Below the pieces are notes generated by a model. It did no database searches. It worked only from the letters and a program-made list of their open reading frames with translations, and was not told where the DNA came from. Positions 21,841-31,903 of a stretch of DNA of 64,000 bases are shown one piece after another (position 1 is the stretch's first letter; every line of letters starts with the position of its first letter). Both the position numbers and the translations under genes were made by a program. Source of the DNA: Pseudidiomarina aestuarii (lineage in GTDB: Bacteria; Pseudomonadota; Gammaproteobacteria; Enterobacterales; Alteromonadaceae); assembly GCA_003030745.1 (NCBI GenBank), contig PYVG01000001.1, positions 47,158 to 111,157 on the forward strand, read 5' to 3'.

Positions 21841-22758
21841 ATGTGGCAGAAGGTCATTATTCCTTTTAGCGTAAGTTTCATATTGATCGGGTGCTCAGAA
21901 CCAGAGCCCTTGGTAGAGCCGAGCACCGTTTATCAATGTGCGGCGCTGACCTTGACTGCGACGGTTACGGATACTGGATTAGATATTCAGTTACCAGACC
22001 AAAGCTATGCGTTGGTAGAGACCATATCTGCCTCGGGTGCACGGTATCGTGATGATGACTTTGCCATTGAGTTCTGGAGCAAAGGAAATGAGGCAACCCT
22101 GACTATCAATGGCGTACCTTTTCCGCTGTGTATCGAAGAAGGCACCTTACCCACTTCCTTCAGTGCGCGAGGCAACGAGCCGTTTTGGCTTGCTAGCCTA
22201 ACCGGTCAAACACTGACAATGCGAGAGCCGGGTTCTGAGCAAGAGTTAACAGTAGAGGCGCCACGGTTAGTGGAAGATGAGCCGATAATGACGTGGTCCA
22301 TTGCCGCTGAAGACGGCCTAAACTTGATGATTCTCGATCAATACTGTCAAGACTCGATGAGTGGGCAGAGTTATCCCTATACGGCATATCTGGGGCGTGA
22401 GGGTGAAAAAGCAGCGGGTTGTGCCGGTGACCCACGCCAATTGTTGGAGGGTGTTACGTGGCAATTAGCACAGATAGCTGTGGAGCAAGCCCCCACCATA
22501 CAATTTATTCCTGAGTCCAATGTGGTCGGCTTTGCGGGCTGCAATCGCTATCGTGGCACCTATCAGCTGACCGGAGAGGGATTACAGTTTAATCCGCTCG
22601 CTGCGACGAAGATGCTTTGCGATGAGAGTGCCATGGCAATTGAAGATGAATGGTTTCGTCAATTGACCGAGGTACAGAGCTTTCGACTCGATGCTGCCGG
22701 CGAATTGGACTTAGTGTTAGCCGATGGCAATGTGATTCAACTGCAACGTAAAAAATAA
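21841..22758 (+). CDS. Three-domain lipoprotein: MliC + COG3650 + META
   Basis: 305 residues with lipobox LIGC (Cys18). Domain 1 (about 30-100) matches MliC, the membrane-bound inhibitor of C-type lysozyme, with SASGARYRDDD and EFWSKGNEATL holding the conserved Ser and Lys that enter the lysozyme active site. Domain 2 (about 105-198) is the COG3650 type, FSARGNEPFWLASLTG and CQDSMSGQSYPYTAYL. Domain 3 (about 200-305) is META/HslJ, with FAGCNRYRGTY and ATKMLCDESAMAIEDEW. Such combinations are stress or envelope-defence lipoproteins. AAGGA precedes the ATG. Domains are clear; the combined role is inferred. Confidence 0.85.
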   Translation: MWQKVIIPFSVSFILIGCSEPEPLVEPSTVYQCAALTLTATVTDTGLDIQLPDQSYALVETISASGARYRDDDFAIEFWSKGNEATLTINGVPFPLCIEEGTLPTSFSARGNEPFWLASLTGQTLTMREPGSEQELTVEAPRLVEDEPIMTWSIAAEDGLNLMILDQYCQDSMSGQSYPYTAYLGREGEKAAGCAGDPRQLLEGVTWQLAQIAVEQAPTIQFIPESNVVGFAGCNRYRGTYQLTGEGLQFNPLAATKMLCDESAMAIEDEWFRQLTEVQSFRLDAAGELDLVLADGNVIQLQRKK

Positions 22759-22845
22759 TTCAATGCGACACAATCCGACGTGCAGCAATGCTAGTGTCGG
22801 AGAGCATGATTCGATAGGATGACGTCATGCAACAGAGGATGCCGC

Positions 22846-25800
22846 ATGAGTGATTTGACACCAGGATTTATCGTCGCGCACAGCCATAGGTTAGAGGAAC
22901 TGACCGATTTAGTTGTGCGCCTCACAGGGACGTATCCTCTACCCCCTTTAGTGAATGAAACCCTGTTGGTGCAATCGAACGGTATTTCGCAGTGGCTGAA
23001 GATTCATTTGGCCGAGGCGGCCGGCATCGCGGCCATGTTGGACGTGACCTTGCCTGCACGATTTCAATGGCAAGCTTACCGCGCTGTATTAGGTGACGAG
23101 CTACCCACCACATCACCCTTTGACAAAGACCGCCTGACCTGGCGAATTCTCCGTTTACTGCCTGACTTGTTACACCAGCAACCCGACGACTTTCAGGGAC
23201 TGGTGCAATATCTCGGTGACAGCGACGAGCCACGCAAGTGGTATCAATTGTCTGAGCGGCTCGCTGATTTATTCGACCAATATCAAATGTATCGTGCTGA
23301 CTGGTTGGCTGATTGGGCGAATGGTGGAGCGCAACAAGTGGATGCCGAGAACAGTTGGCAGCCGATTTTATGGCGAGCACTGCTACAAGATGTTGGTGCG
23401 CAGCAATGGAATAATCGCGCGCAGTTACACCAACAGTTTATTCAAGCTGCACGGCAATTAACGCCGACTACTCGTCCTAAAGCGCTGCCGCCGCGCGTTA
23501 TCGTTTTTGGGATTTCGAGTTTACCCCAGCAGTTACTTGAGCTGCTCGACGCCGTGAAAGGATGCATGCAAATTGTACTGTGCGTGCACAACCCCTGTCG
23601 TTATCACTGGGCCGATATTATTGATGGCCACGAGTTGATGCGCTTGGAGCAACGGCGGCATGCATTTAAGCCCGGCATGCAGGCAGATATGCATGAAGAT
23701 GCGCTGCATGCACTTTCCAATCCGCTATTAGCCGCCTGGGGGAAGCAAGGCCGAGATTATATCCGCCTGCTCGATCAGTTTGATGAAACACGACAGAAGA
23801 GTGAGTCGTTGCGAGAGTTGAGTTTTGAACTGTTTGAAAGCGCGCCACCGACCTCACTACTGCAGGAAATCCAACTCGATATTCTAGAGTTACGCTCCGC
23901 AGAAGAGCGGCTCCAACTGGGGAGTGATTCCGAGCCGACTCATGATCAGTCGCTGCATTTTCATAGTGCGCACAGTCCACAACGTGAAGTGGAAGTGTTA
24001 CACGATCAATTGCTCGCAGCTTTTGCGCAAAATCCCGACTTACGGCCGCGAGATATCATGGTGATGGTGCCTGATATTGACCGCTATGCACCTCATATTA
24101 ATGCCGTGTTTGGTAAGTTGGATCGCAAAGACCCGCGGTATATCCCTTATACCTTGGCTGACCAAGGTCAGCGGCATCAGCAACCGTTGCTGATTGCGCT
24201 GGAATATCTGGTAACGATTCGCCATCAGCGGCTTACCGCCAGTGCACTCCTTGATATTCTGCAAGTGCCTGCAGTGCAAAAACGTTTTCAATTACAACCC
24301 GAATGGTTGCCGCTATTACAGCGTTGGATTGATGGTGCCAGTATCCGCTGGGCGCTGCATGCCGAGCATCGAGAGGCGTTAGGAGTGCCTGCTGACGAGG
24401 GGCGGAACTCATGGTTATTCGGCTTGCAACGGATGTTGCTGGGGTATGCCGTCGGCGCTTCAACGACCCAGTCGGAACCGTCACTTTGGAGTCAAACCGA
24501 GCCTTATGTTGAAGTTGCGGGTTTAGAGGCGCAAGCGGCAGGAGCTTTGGCAGAGTTACTTCATACGGTTGAAGATTATTTTACGCAGAGCGAGGCCGCA
24601 CGCACTGTAGCGGAATGGCAGGCGCTACTGAGTAATTTTGTGGATGCTTTGTTCGCACCCGAGTCGGACTTCGATATTGCGCTGGTAAGCCGCATTCATG
24701 AGCAACTAGCTGCATGGTCCGATGCGACCATGGCAGCAGAATATACTGCGCCGATTGATTTGACAGTGGTAATTGAAAGCTGGCTCGGTCGACTTGATCA
24801 AGCCAATCTGCAACAACGATTTCTTGCCGGTAGTGTTAATTTCGCGACCTTGATGCCGATGCGTGCCATTCCCTTTCAATGGGTCTGTTTGTTGGGGATG
24901 AACGATGGCGATTATCCGCGTTCACAAAAGCCGTTTGATTTTGATTTGATGGCTCGAGATTATCGACCGGGCGATCGTTCACGCCGTGATGATGACCGTT
25001 ATTTGTTCCTCGAAGCATTATTGTCCGCGCGTGAGAAGCTCTACATCAGTTGGTGTGGCCGCAGTATTCGCGACAATAGTGAGCGACCGCCATCGGTACT
25101 GGTGAGTCAACTGTTGGAATATGTGCAGCAATGTTGGCCACAGTTTAAGTCAGAGCAGTTGATTCAGCAGCATGGGTTACAACCCTTTAGCTGGCAGTAT
25201 TTCGAGCGCGGTGAGCCGAGTAGCAGGGCACCGTTCACCTATGCGCATGAATGGCGTTTGGTACACGACGTCCAGCAGCAACTCGTTGAAACTCAACCGC
25301 TATCCGATTGGTACTATGACAGTGCATTTACCGCGCGCCACCTAGCAGCTGCACTCGAGCAACCAGCGAAACTCTTATTCAACTTGCGGTTTGAAGTGTA
25401 TTTCGGTGATCGTGATGCCACTGTGGAAGATGAAGAACGCTTTGCGCTGGATGGTTTAAGTACGTACCAGTTGCACGAGCCTTTGCTTGATGCTTTGGTG
25501 GATAGTCTTTACGAAGATACACAGGCGCCTTGGGAAGCAAGTCTCAATCATCAAATGGAGCGCTATGTGCGCGCTGGAATCCTACCCGCTGGTGCCGCGG
25601 GCGCAACGATGTCGACGCACTTTCAACACTTACTGGCTCCGAATGCCGAGGTGTTATTACAGTGGCTTACGGCTTATCCCGAGTCCCTGCCAATGCAACA
25701 TCTCCAAGCCGAATGCAGCATCAATCAGCAACGTGTCAGCGTGGAATCGATAGCGCGCCGCGTCCGCGTGAACGACTCTGGTCATCGCTTATCGATTTTG

Positions 25801-26313
25801 GTGAAGGCGTCTAAGTTGGTGGATAGCAAAGGGCAAGGTCGTCCGCATTACGCTTTGGCTGCTTGGGTCGAGCATGTGCTCCTCAACCAAGAAGCACCCA
25901 CCACCACATTGGTATTAGGCCAGGTCGGAATTCTGGAATTGAAGCCTTTAGATGCCAACGTTGCTCGCAACTATTTGCAACTGCTATTACGCCACACGCA
26001 TCAAGCTTTGCAACAACCTATCGGGTTAGATTTTGAAACCATATTCGAGGGCTGGTCGCAAAGCTATAAGCAAATGGATGAACTGATTCAGCAGCAACAG
26101 CCTGAAGTCAATCATGAGAAAGCTGCCAAATTTTATGAAGAGAGCAATCAATTCTCTCCTGCGCGGGTTGAGCGAGCGGTTTACAGTGGCCGATTGTTCC
26201 CAACCTATAGCCAGTTGATCCAAGATGAAGCCTTTTTGAACACTGCACCGCAGTTGTATTTACCTTTATTGTCAGCTTTATTTGGCGCGACCGCAGTGGA
26301 GGAACAGTCATGA
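22846..26313 (+). CDS. recC: Exodeoxyribonuclease V gamma subunit RecC
   Basis: 1155 residues from ATG 22846, chosen because AGAGGA lies at 22834-22839; an ATG at 22819 would add nine residues without such a site. RecC-like blocks: NxTLLVQSNGISQWLKIHLAE, FQWQAYRAVLGD, IVFGISSLPQQLLELL, FATLMPMRAIPFQWVCLLGMNDGDYPR, and DRSRRDDDRYLFLEALLSAREKLYISW. RecC is the inactive-helicase/nuclease scaffold that recognises Chi in single-stranded DNA. recB overlaps its end by ATGA. No ptrA gene lies between recC and recB, unlike E. coli. Confidence 0.95.
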   Translation: MSDLTPGFIVAHSHRLEELTDLVVRLTGTYPLPPLVNETLLVQSNGISQWLKIHLAEAAGIAAMLDVTLPARFQWQAYRAVLGDELPTTSPFDKDRLTWRILRLLPDLLHQQPDDFQGLVQYLGDSDEPRKWYQLSERLADLFDQYQMYRADWLADWANGGAQQVDAENSWQPILWRALLQDVGAQQWNNRAQLHQQFIQAARQLTPTTRPKALPPRVIVFGISSLPQQLLELLDAVKGCMQIVLCVHNPCRYHWADIIDGHELMRLEQRRHAFKPGMQADMHEDALHALSNPLLAAWGKQGRDYIRLLDQFDETRQKSESLRELSFELFESAPPTSLLQEIQLDILELRSAEERLQLGSDSEPTHDQSLHFHSAHSPQREVEVLHDQLLAAFAQNPDLRPRDIMVMVPDIDRYAPHINAVFGKLDRKDPRYIPYTLADQGQRHQQPLLIALEYLVTIRHQRLTASALLDILQVPAVQKRFQLQPEWLPLLQRWIDGASIRWALHAEHREALGVPADEGRNSWLFGLQRMLLGYAVGASTTQSEPSLWSQTEPYVEVAGLEAQAAGALAELLHTVEDYFTQSEAARTVAEWQALLSNFVDALFAPESDFDIALVSRIHEQLAAWSDATMAAEYTAPIDLTVVIESWLGRLDQANLQQRFLAGSVNFATLMPMRAIPFQWVCLLGMNDGDYPRSQKPFDFDLMARDYRPGDRSRRDDDRYLFLEALLSAREKLYISWCGRSIRDNSERPPSVLVSQLLEYVQQCWPQFKSEQLIQQHGLQPFSWQYFERGEPSSRAPFTYAHEWRLVHDVQQQLVETQPLSDWYYDSAFTARHLAAALEQPAKLLFNLRFEVYFGDRDATVEDEERFALDGLSTYQLHEPLLDALVDSLYEDTQAPWEASLNHQMERYVRAGILPAGAAGATMSTHFQHLLAPNAEVLLQWLTAYPESLPMQHLQAECSINQQRVSVESIARRVRVNDSGHRLSILVKASKLVDSKGQGRPHYALAAWVEHVLLNQEAPTTTLVLGQVGILELKPLDANVARNYLQLLLRHTHQALQQPIGLDFETIFEGWSQSYKQMDELIQQQQPEVNHEKAAKFYEESNQFSPARVERAVYSGRLFPTYSQLIQDEAFLNTAPQLYLPLLSALFGATAVEEQS

Positions 26314-29300
26314 GTGACTTACTGAATCCACTGACTGTCCCATTGCATGGCAGCCGCTTGATTGAAGCGAGCGCGGGAACAGGCAAAACTTATACCATTG
26401 CCGCGTTATATCTGCGGTTGATTCTCGGTCATGGAGAAGGTATTGAGCGGACTTCGGCGTTGCGGCCGGAAGATATTTTGGTGGTGACTTTTACGGAAGC
26501 TGCAACCGAAGAACTGCGTGATCGCATTCGGGCTCGCTTGAGCGAAGCGGCAAGCTATTTTCGTCAACAAATTGATATCGACGATGAGTTTTTACAGGCG
26601 TTGCGGGCAGATTATGCTGAGTCGCAATGGGCCCTGTTAGCCCGTCGTTTAGACCTTGCGGCACAATCGATGGATGAAGCCGCAGTTCATACCATCCACG
26701 GCTGGTGTAACCGGATGCTCCGAGAACATGCGTTTTCAACGGGGAGCTTATTTACGCAGCAACTGAACACCGACAATGACGAGCTATGGTTAACGGTTGC
26801 ACAAGATTATTGGCGGACCTTTGTCGCGTCTTTAAGGGCTGAGCAGCAAGCCCATTATCTGCTGTTCACCAACAAATTCGGTAACCCGGAAGAGCTACTC
26901 AAATCGACTCGAGGACTCATTCAAGCACCTCTAACAGACAGTGATGCGGGCGATGCTAAGTCTCCTACCGACATCATTACTGAGCGCTTTCAAGCGGAGC
27001 AGCGGCTCCGAGAGCAGCATCACCAACTGCCGTGGCGCTCCTTTGTGAATGACCTGCGTGAGTTTTTGGAACGTCATCTCGTGGCCAAACATTTCAATGG
27101 CCACAAGGTTAAGAGCAATTATGTGGCAACATGGCTGCAGGTTCTGGAAACCTGGGTGGATTCATTGGATCGTGGTGACGCTTTATTGGCTCCCGAACTG
27201 ACCGATGCGGCGCGCCGGCGTTTGAGCGAGGAGGGTATTCGCGAGGCCGCGAAGGTCGAGTTAGCCGATATGCCTAATTTTGCCTTGCTGGAAGATTTAT
27301 ATGCTGCGGTTGAGCAGTTGCCTGATGTCGGCCAACCGCTTTTGCAGCATGCTGCACAGTGGCTGCGACAGCGCTTTCGAATGATTCAAGCGCAACGAGC
27401 TGAAATGGGTTTTGATGACATGTTAACGCGCTTGCGCGATGCTTTGTCCGGACCTCAAGGCGAGCAACTCGCCACGGTCATCCGGACCCAGTTTCCAGTG
27501 GCGATGATTGATGAATTTCAAGATACCGATCCCGTGCAATATCGCATCTTCGATACCGTGTATCGGTTGGCTCAGAATGACCCAAACACCGGACTGTTTA
27601 TCATCGGCGATCCAAAACAGGCCATCTATTCGTTTCGTTACGCGGATATTTATAGTTATCTCGAAGCCCGAGCCGCAACCGCTGGCCGACATTACACGCT
27701 AGCGAAAAACTTTCGCTCGTCAGCAGCCATGGTAGCGGCGACCAACGCCCTGTTCGAACATGCAGAACAGACTCCTCAGGGAGCTTTTCGGTTCGCTACA
27801 ACTGCTGATAATCCGGTTCCATTTCGACCCGTTGCGGCACATGGGCGCAAAGACACTTGGGTCGTGCAAGGCAGCGAAGCGCCGGCGCTGAAAGCGTTTG
27901 TTCATGAAGTCAAAGGCAAACCTAACAAAGAAGAGTTAAGGGCAACTGTCAGTGCGCGCTGTGCCGAACAGATTGTGAATCTATTGAGCGATGCAACCTG
28001 TGGTTTCCAGCAAGCCGATGGCTCCATCAACCCAGTGCGCCCGAGTGATATTGCTATTTTGGTCGCGAACGGCAAGGAAGCGAAAAAGATTCGCGACGCT
28101 TTGCGAGCTCGTGGCGTGCGCAGTGTTTATTTATCTGACCGTGATTCGGTCTTTGCGAATCCGCTCGCAATCGACGTTCTCCACATTTTAAATGCTAGCG
28201 CGAATCCACGGGAACCGCAGCGAATCCGCACGGCGTTGGCAACCGCGCTATTGGGTCTAAGCTTGACCGACCTTGACGCGCTAGCGACTGATGAAATGGC
28301 ATGGGATGCTATGGTCGATCGATTTACTATCTATCATGAACTGTGGCAGCAGAAGGGCGTGCTCGCGGTATTGCATGCCTGCTTGCATGACTTTTCAGTA
28401 CCCGCACAACTATTACGTTCTGACGATGGCGAGCGCCAGTTGACCGATGTGCTGCACATGGCGGAGCTGTTACAGCAGCAGTCTACGCTGCAAGACGGTA
28501 TGGCCGGCCTACTACGTTATTTGGCAGACCATATTCGGCATGCACGTGAAGGGAATCAGCAAACCAACTCGGCCGAGCAGCAAGTCCGACTCGAGAGTGA
28601 TAGCGAGCTGGTACAAGTTATTACCATCCACAAATCTAAAGGGCTGCAGTATCCACTCGTATTTCTGCCCTTCATTGCAGATGCGAAACCATTTCCCGGG
28701 AAATCAAACTTTCCAGCCGCTTATCATGACGAGCAAGGGCTATTAAAGTTTGTTTTTAGCAAAGATGATCAAACCGGCGTGGCTCGAACCGAGCATGAGC
28801 GACTCGCAGAAGATGTACGGAAATTATACGTCGCTTTGACTCGAGCTCAGTACGCAACATACGTCGATATCGCGCCGTTTCCACAGTGGTCGCAAAGTGC
28901 GCTGGCAACGTTGCTGGTGGGTGATGATGCGGAGTTGAAGGGAACCGATGGGATAGCAGATTTGCACATCGAAGGTTTAGCATTCGCAACGGTAACCAAT
29001 GACCATGCAAAAACGACTTATCAGCAGGCACAGGCCGAACGGTCAGCCGCTCAAGTTTGCACATTTCCAGCGGAGCGGCAGTTAGAACGCTGGTGGCTGG
29101 CGAGCTATAGTGCGCTGACTTATGGTGATTGGATTCCGACTGCTGAAACGACCCAGCAACAGAATGCAACAGAGGCTGAGCGAGCTCGTGCTCTCGAAGA
29201 GCAGGTTGAAGCGAGCACCCAAACTCCACGGGAAATGCATGCATTTCCAAAAGGTGCGCAGGCAGGAACCTTCTTGCATAACTTGTTGGAAGCTGCGGCG

Positions 29301-29966
29301 CATCAGGGCTTTGCTTCAGTTCAACAGAACCCACGGGCGCTGGTGGAGCAAACCGCAACTATGGCGCCCTGGTTAGAACATCAAAACGTGCTAACCAATT
29401 GGTTGGGAAGCTATTTGACGACACCGTTCGAGCTTGACGGCAGTGTTGTGACTTTGGCAGGTTTGACCGTTTATCAGGCGGAGCCTGAATTTTGGTTTGC
29501 CGCGCAACAGGTGTCTGCAACGGCCATTGATAGCCTCGTCAAGAAACATACCTTGCAGCAAGCTGATCGTCCAAGTGTGTTACCAACGCAACTGAACGGC
29601 ATGTTGAAGGGCTTTATCGACTTAGTATTTGAGCATGAAGGTCGCTATTACGTCGCCGATTATAAGTCCAATTATCTGGGTCCAGATGCTTCCGCTTATT
29701 TCACTGAAGCCATGCGGAATAAGATCATTGAGAGTCGCTATGACCTCCAATATGTTATCTACACGCTGGCTTTACATCGGTTGCTGCGTGCTCGTTTAGG
29801 TGCGGATTATCATTACGAGACGCACGTTGGCGGTGCGGTCTATTTGTTTATGCGTGGCTATCGTCATGAAACCGGTGGTGCCTTTTTTGAGCGCCCACCG
29901 TGGGCTTTGATTGAAGCGTTAGATGATTTGTTTGCGGGTACGAAACCGGCAGGGAGCGACCAATGA
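26310..29966 (+). CDS. recB: Exodeoxyribonuclease V beta subunit RecB
   Basis: 1218 residues. UvrD-type helicase: Walker A ASAGTGKT (20-27), VVTFTEAATEELRDRIR, Walker B MIDEFQDTDPVQYRIF, FIIGDPKQAIYSFRYAD, ITIHKSKGLQYPLVFLPF and KLYVALTRAQYATY. The C-terminal nuclease domain has GFIDLVFEHEGRYYVADYKSN near residues 1102-1120, with the catalytic Asp-(x)-Asp-x-Lys set intact. RecB is the 3'-5' motor and the only nuclease of RecBCD. Joined to recC and recD by ATGA overlaps, so stoichiometric translation is likely. Confidence 0.97.
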   Translation: MSDLLNPLTVPLHGSRLIEASAGTGKTYTIAALYLRLILGHGEGIERTSALRPEDILVVTFTEAATEELRDRIRARLSEAASYFRQQIDIDDEFLQALRADYAESQWALLARRLDLAAQSMDEAAVHTIHGWCNRMLREHAFSTGSLFTQQLNTDNDELWLTVAQDYWRTFVASLRAEQQAHYLLFTNKFGNPEELLKSTRGLIQAPLTDSDAGDAKSPTDIITERFQAEQRLREQHHQLPWRSFVNDLREFLERHLVAKHFNGHKVKSNYVATWLQVLETWVDSLDRGDALLAPELTDAARRRLSEEGIREAAKVELADMPNFALLEDLYAAVEQLPDVGQPLLQHAAQWLRQRFRMIQAQRAEMGFDDMLTRLRDALSGPQGEQLATVIRTQFPVAMIDEFQDTDPVQYRIFDTVYRLAQNDPNTGLFIIGDPKQAIYSFRYADIYSYLEARAATAGRHYTLAKNFRSSAAMVAATNALFEHAEQTPQGAFRFATTADNPVPFRPVAAHGRKDTWVVQGSEAPALKAFVHEVKGKPNKEELRATVSARCAEQIVNLLSDATCGFQQADGSINPVRPSDIAILVANGKEAKKIRDALRARGVRSVYLSDRDSVFANPLAIDVLHILNASANPREPQRIRTALATALLGLSLTDLDALATDEMAWDAMVDRFTIYHELWQQKGVLAVLHACLHDFSVPAQLLRSDDGERQLTDVLHMAELLQQQSTLQDGMAGLLRYLADHIRHAREGNQQTNSAEQQVRLESDSELVQVITIHKSKGLQYPLVFLPFIADAKPFPGKSNFPAAYHDEQGLLKFVFSKDDQTGVARTEHERLAEDVRKLYVALTRAQYATYVDIAPFPQWSQSALATLLVGDDAELKGTDGIADLHIEGLAFATVTNDHAKTTYQQAQAERSAAQVCTFPAERQLERWWLASYSALTYGDWIPTAETTQQQNATEAERARALEEQVEASTQTPREMHAFPKGAQAGTFLHNLLEAAAHQGFASVQQNPRALVEQTATMAPWLEHQNVLTNWLGSYLTTPFELDGSVVTLAGLTVYQAEPEFWFAAQQVSATAIDSLVKKHTLQQADRPSVLPTQLNGMLKGFIDLVFEHEGRYYVADYKSNYLGPDASAYFTEAMRNKIIESRYDLQYVIYTLALHRLLRARLGADYHYETHVGGAVYLFMRGYRHETGGAFFERPPWALIEALDDLFAGTKPAGSDQ

Positions 29967-31903
29967 CGTTGATGGAAAGCTTAGAAAAGTGGTACGCCTG
30001 TGGCTGGATACGTGCAATCGATATGAATTTGGCACGCTACGTCATGCGAGCGACTGACGATGAAGTCAGTGCGGTTATTGCAGGCCTGACGAGTTATCAA
30101 CTTGGGCGTGGTCACCCGCGGTTGGATGTTCGCGATTGTTGGCAATATCCGGGGCAAGTATTGGCGTTACCGCCAGAACATTCATTTTCACCTTCGGCTC
30201 GAGACGCGACATCGCCACAAGATGTGATCGCTCGATTAGGGACACCGGAAGCGGTGCTACAACAACTTGCGAATAGCGCTGCCACGCAAGGCGAGGACTC
30301 ACCGCTAGTTCTTGCTGGTGACTGTGTATACTTGCGGCGCTACTGGCGTTATGAGCAAGTCATCAAACACGGATTGGCGCAGTTGATGCAAACCGCAACG
30401 AATCCTGATGAGGATCGGCTTCGCACCCTATTAACGCAGTTGTTCGGTGAGCCTGATAGCACAATCAGTTGGCAACGCATGGCCTGCGCGCTGGCAACAC
30501 GCAGTTTGTTCAGCATTATCACGGGTGGGCCAGGTACCGGTAAAACCTATACGGTAGTGCGGCTGATTGCGACCTTGCAAGCTCTAAGTGCGCAGCCTTT
30601 GCGAATCAAATTAGCAGCGCCGACAGGCAAGGCTGCGGCACGAATGACGGAGTCTATCCGCGCAGAACTCCCCAAACTGAATCAAAGTGGAGTTCAGTTT
30701 CCAGCACCAGATGAAGCGACCACGTTGCATCGATTGTTGGGGACACAGCCCCAGAGTCGAGCCTTTCGCCATCACCGCACGAACCCGCTGGCGTTAGACG
30801 TACTCATTGTCGATGAAGCGTCGATGGTCGATGTTGAGATGATGGCCGCCATTGTAGACGCGCTACCAAGCGGTGCGCGGCTGATATTACTGGGTGATAA
30901 AGATCAGTTAGCGTCGGTAGAAGCAGGTGCCGTATTGGGGCAACTCTGTCGCGGCGCTGATGCAGGCTCGTATGCGCCGGAACTGGCCGCTTGGCTCGGT
31001 CGTGTGAGTGGCCAAAGCATACCCGAAGCGATGCAAGAGTCAGGGACATCGAATCCTTATTTGCAGCACGTCGTCATGTTGCGAACCAGTCGCCGGTTTA
31101 ATGCGGAAGAGGGTATCGGCAAACTCGCGCATGAGGTCAATCAGCAACAGACAGCATGGTTACAGGGTTGGTTAGCTGGAGAACAGGAAGCGAATGAAAT
31201 TCAGTATTTTCCAGTCCGTGCTGCTGGGGATCAGAGGTTCCGTCAGTTTATCGAGCGTGGTTTTGCTGGTTACCTGGCGCTGCTTGCGAATCGACCGGAC
31301 GACGTGACGAAAATTGATGCCTGGGCAGCAGAATCACTGACGCAATTAACTGAATTTCAGGTATTAGCAGCGGTGCGAGAAGGTGAATGGGGCGTGCGCG
31401 AATTGAACCAAAAGTTTGCGCTATGGTTACATGCCGAAGCCTTACGTGGCGGTGTACTGCCAACTTGGTATCACGGTCGGCCCATTATGATTACTCATAA
31501 CGATTACAGCCTGAACGTCCGCAATGGCGATATTGGCGTGGTGCTGCAACGCGCAGCAGATGAGCCGCTGCGGGTGGCGCTCTGGTCTCAAAGTAAAGGC
31601 TCAGAAACGAAAGGGTCAGAAACGAAAAACTCAGAAGCAAAACCAGCGTCAGTTCGCTGGTTGCTGCCCAGTCGTCTTAGTCAGGTCGATTCTGTGTATG
31701 CCATGACTGTGCATAAGTCGCAGGGGTCAGAGTTCAAGCACACGGTGCTGGTCGTTCCAGATCGAGACAGTCCGGTGTTGACCAAGGAGCTTATTTATAC
31801 CGGCATTACGCGAGCGAAGCAGCAATTTACGCTTGTGGCAGCCACTCCAGAGGTGGTGGAAACAGCAGTACTCAGACGCATCGAACGAAGTGGGGGACTC
31901 TAA
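29963..31903 (+). CDS. recD: Exodeoxyribonuclease V alpha subunit RecD
   Basis: 646 residues, superfamily 1B helicase, the 5'-3' motor of RecBCD. Walker A GGPGTGKTYT near 187-196, AAPTGKAAARMTESIR, Walker B VDEASMVDVEMM, LLGDKDQLASVEAGAVLG, and the C-terminal YAMTVHKSQGSEF...YTGITRAKQQFTLV. Residues about 546-560 contain three imperfect 5-residue repeats (GSETK, GSETK, NSEAK) encoded by 15-base repeats, in a surface loop between conserved motifs. The stop is followed without a gap by arfB. Confidence 0.96.
   Translation: MTLMESLEKWYACGWIRAIDMNLARYVMRATDDEVSAVIAGLTSYQLGRGHPRLDVRDCWQYPGQVLALPPEHSFSPSARDATSPQDVIARLGTPEAVLQQLANSAATQGEDSPLVLAGDCVYLRRYWRYEQVIKHGLAQLMQTATNPDEDRLRTLLTQLFGEPDSTISWQRMACALATRSLFSIITGGPGTGKTYTVVRLIATLQALSAQPLRIKLAAPTGKAAARMTESIRAELPKLNQSGVQFPAPDEATTLHRLLGTQPQSRAFRHHRTNPLALDVLIVDEASMVDVEMMAAIVDALPSGARLILLGDKDQLASVEAGAVLGQLCRGADAGSYAPELAAWLGRVSGQSIPEAMQESGTSNPYLQHVVMLRTSRRFNAEEGIGKLAHEVNQQQTAWLQGWLAGEQEANEIQYFPVRAAGDQRFRQFIERGFAGYLALLANRPDDVTKIDAWAAESLTQLTEFQVLAAVREGEWGVRELNQKFALWLHAEALRGGVLPTWYHGRPIMITHNDYSLNVRNGDIGVVLQRAADEPLRVALWSQSKGSETKGSETKNSEAKPASVRWLLPSRLSQVDSVYAMTVHKSQGSEFKHTVLVVPDRDSPVLTKELIYTGITRAKQQFTLVAATPEVVETAVLRRIERSGGL

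Noticed and set aside
22774..22800. TCCGAC...GTCGGA hairpin between the MliC-META gene and recC
   Set aside because: Six-bp stem, long loop and no T-run; not convincing as a terminator.
22819..22829. Palindrome ATGACGTCAT just before recC
   Set aside because: A single 10-base palindrome with no partner site, and no known RecBCD operator of this form. Chance is likely.
28756..29358. 200-codon open frame on the minus strand inside recB
   Set aside because: It lies wholly within the conserved RecB coding sequence, has an unremarkable composition, no ribosome site and no recognisable domain. It is a shadow frame, as is 22,922-23,380 within recC.
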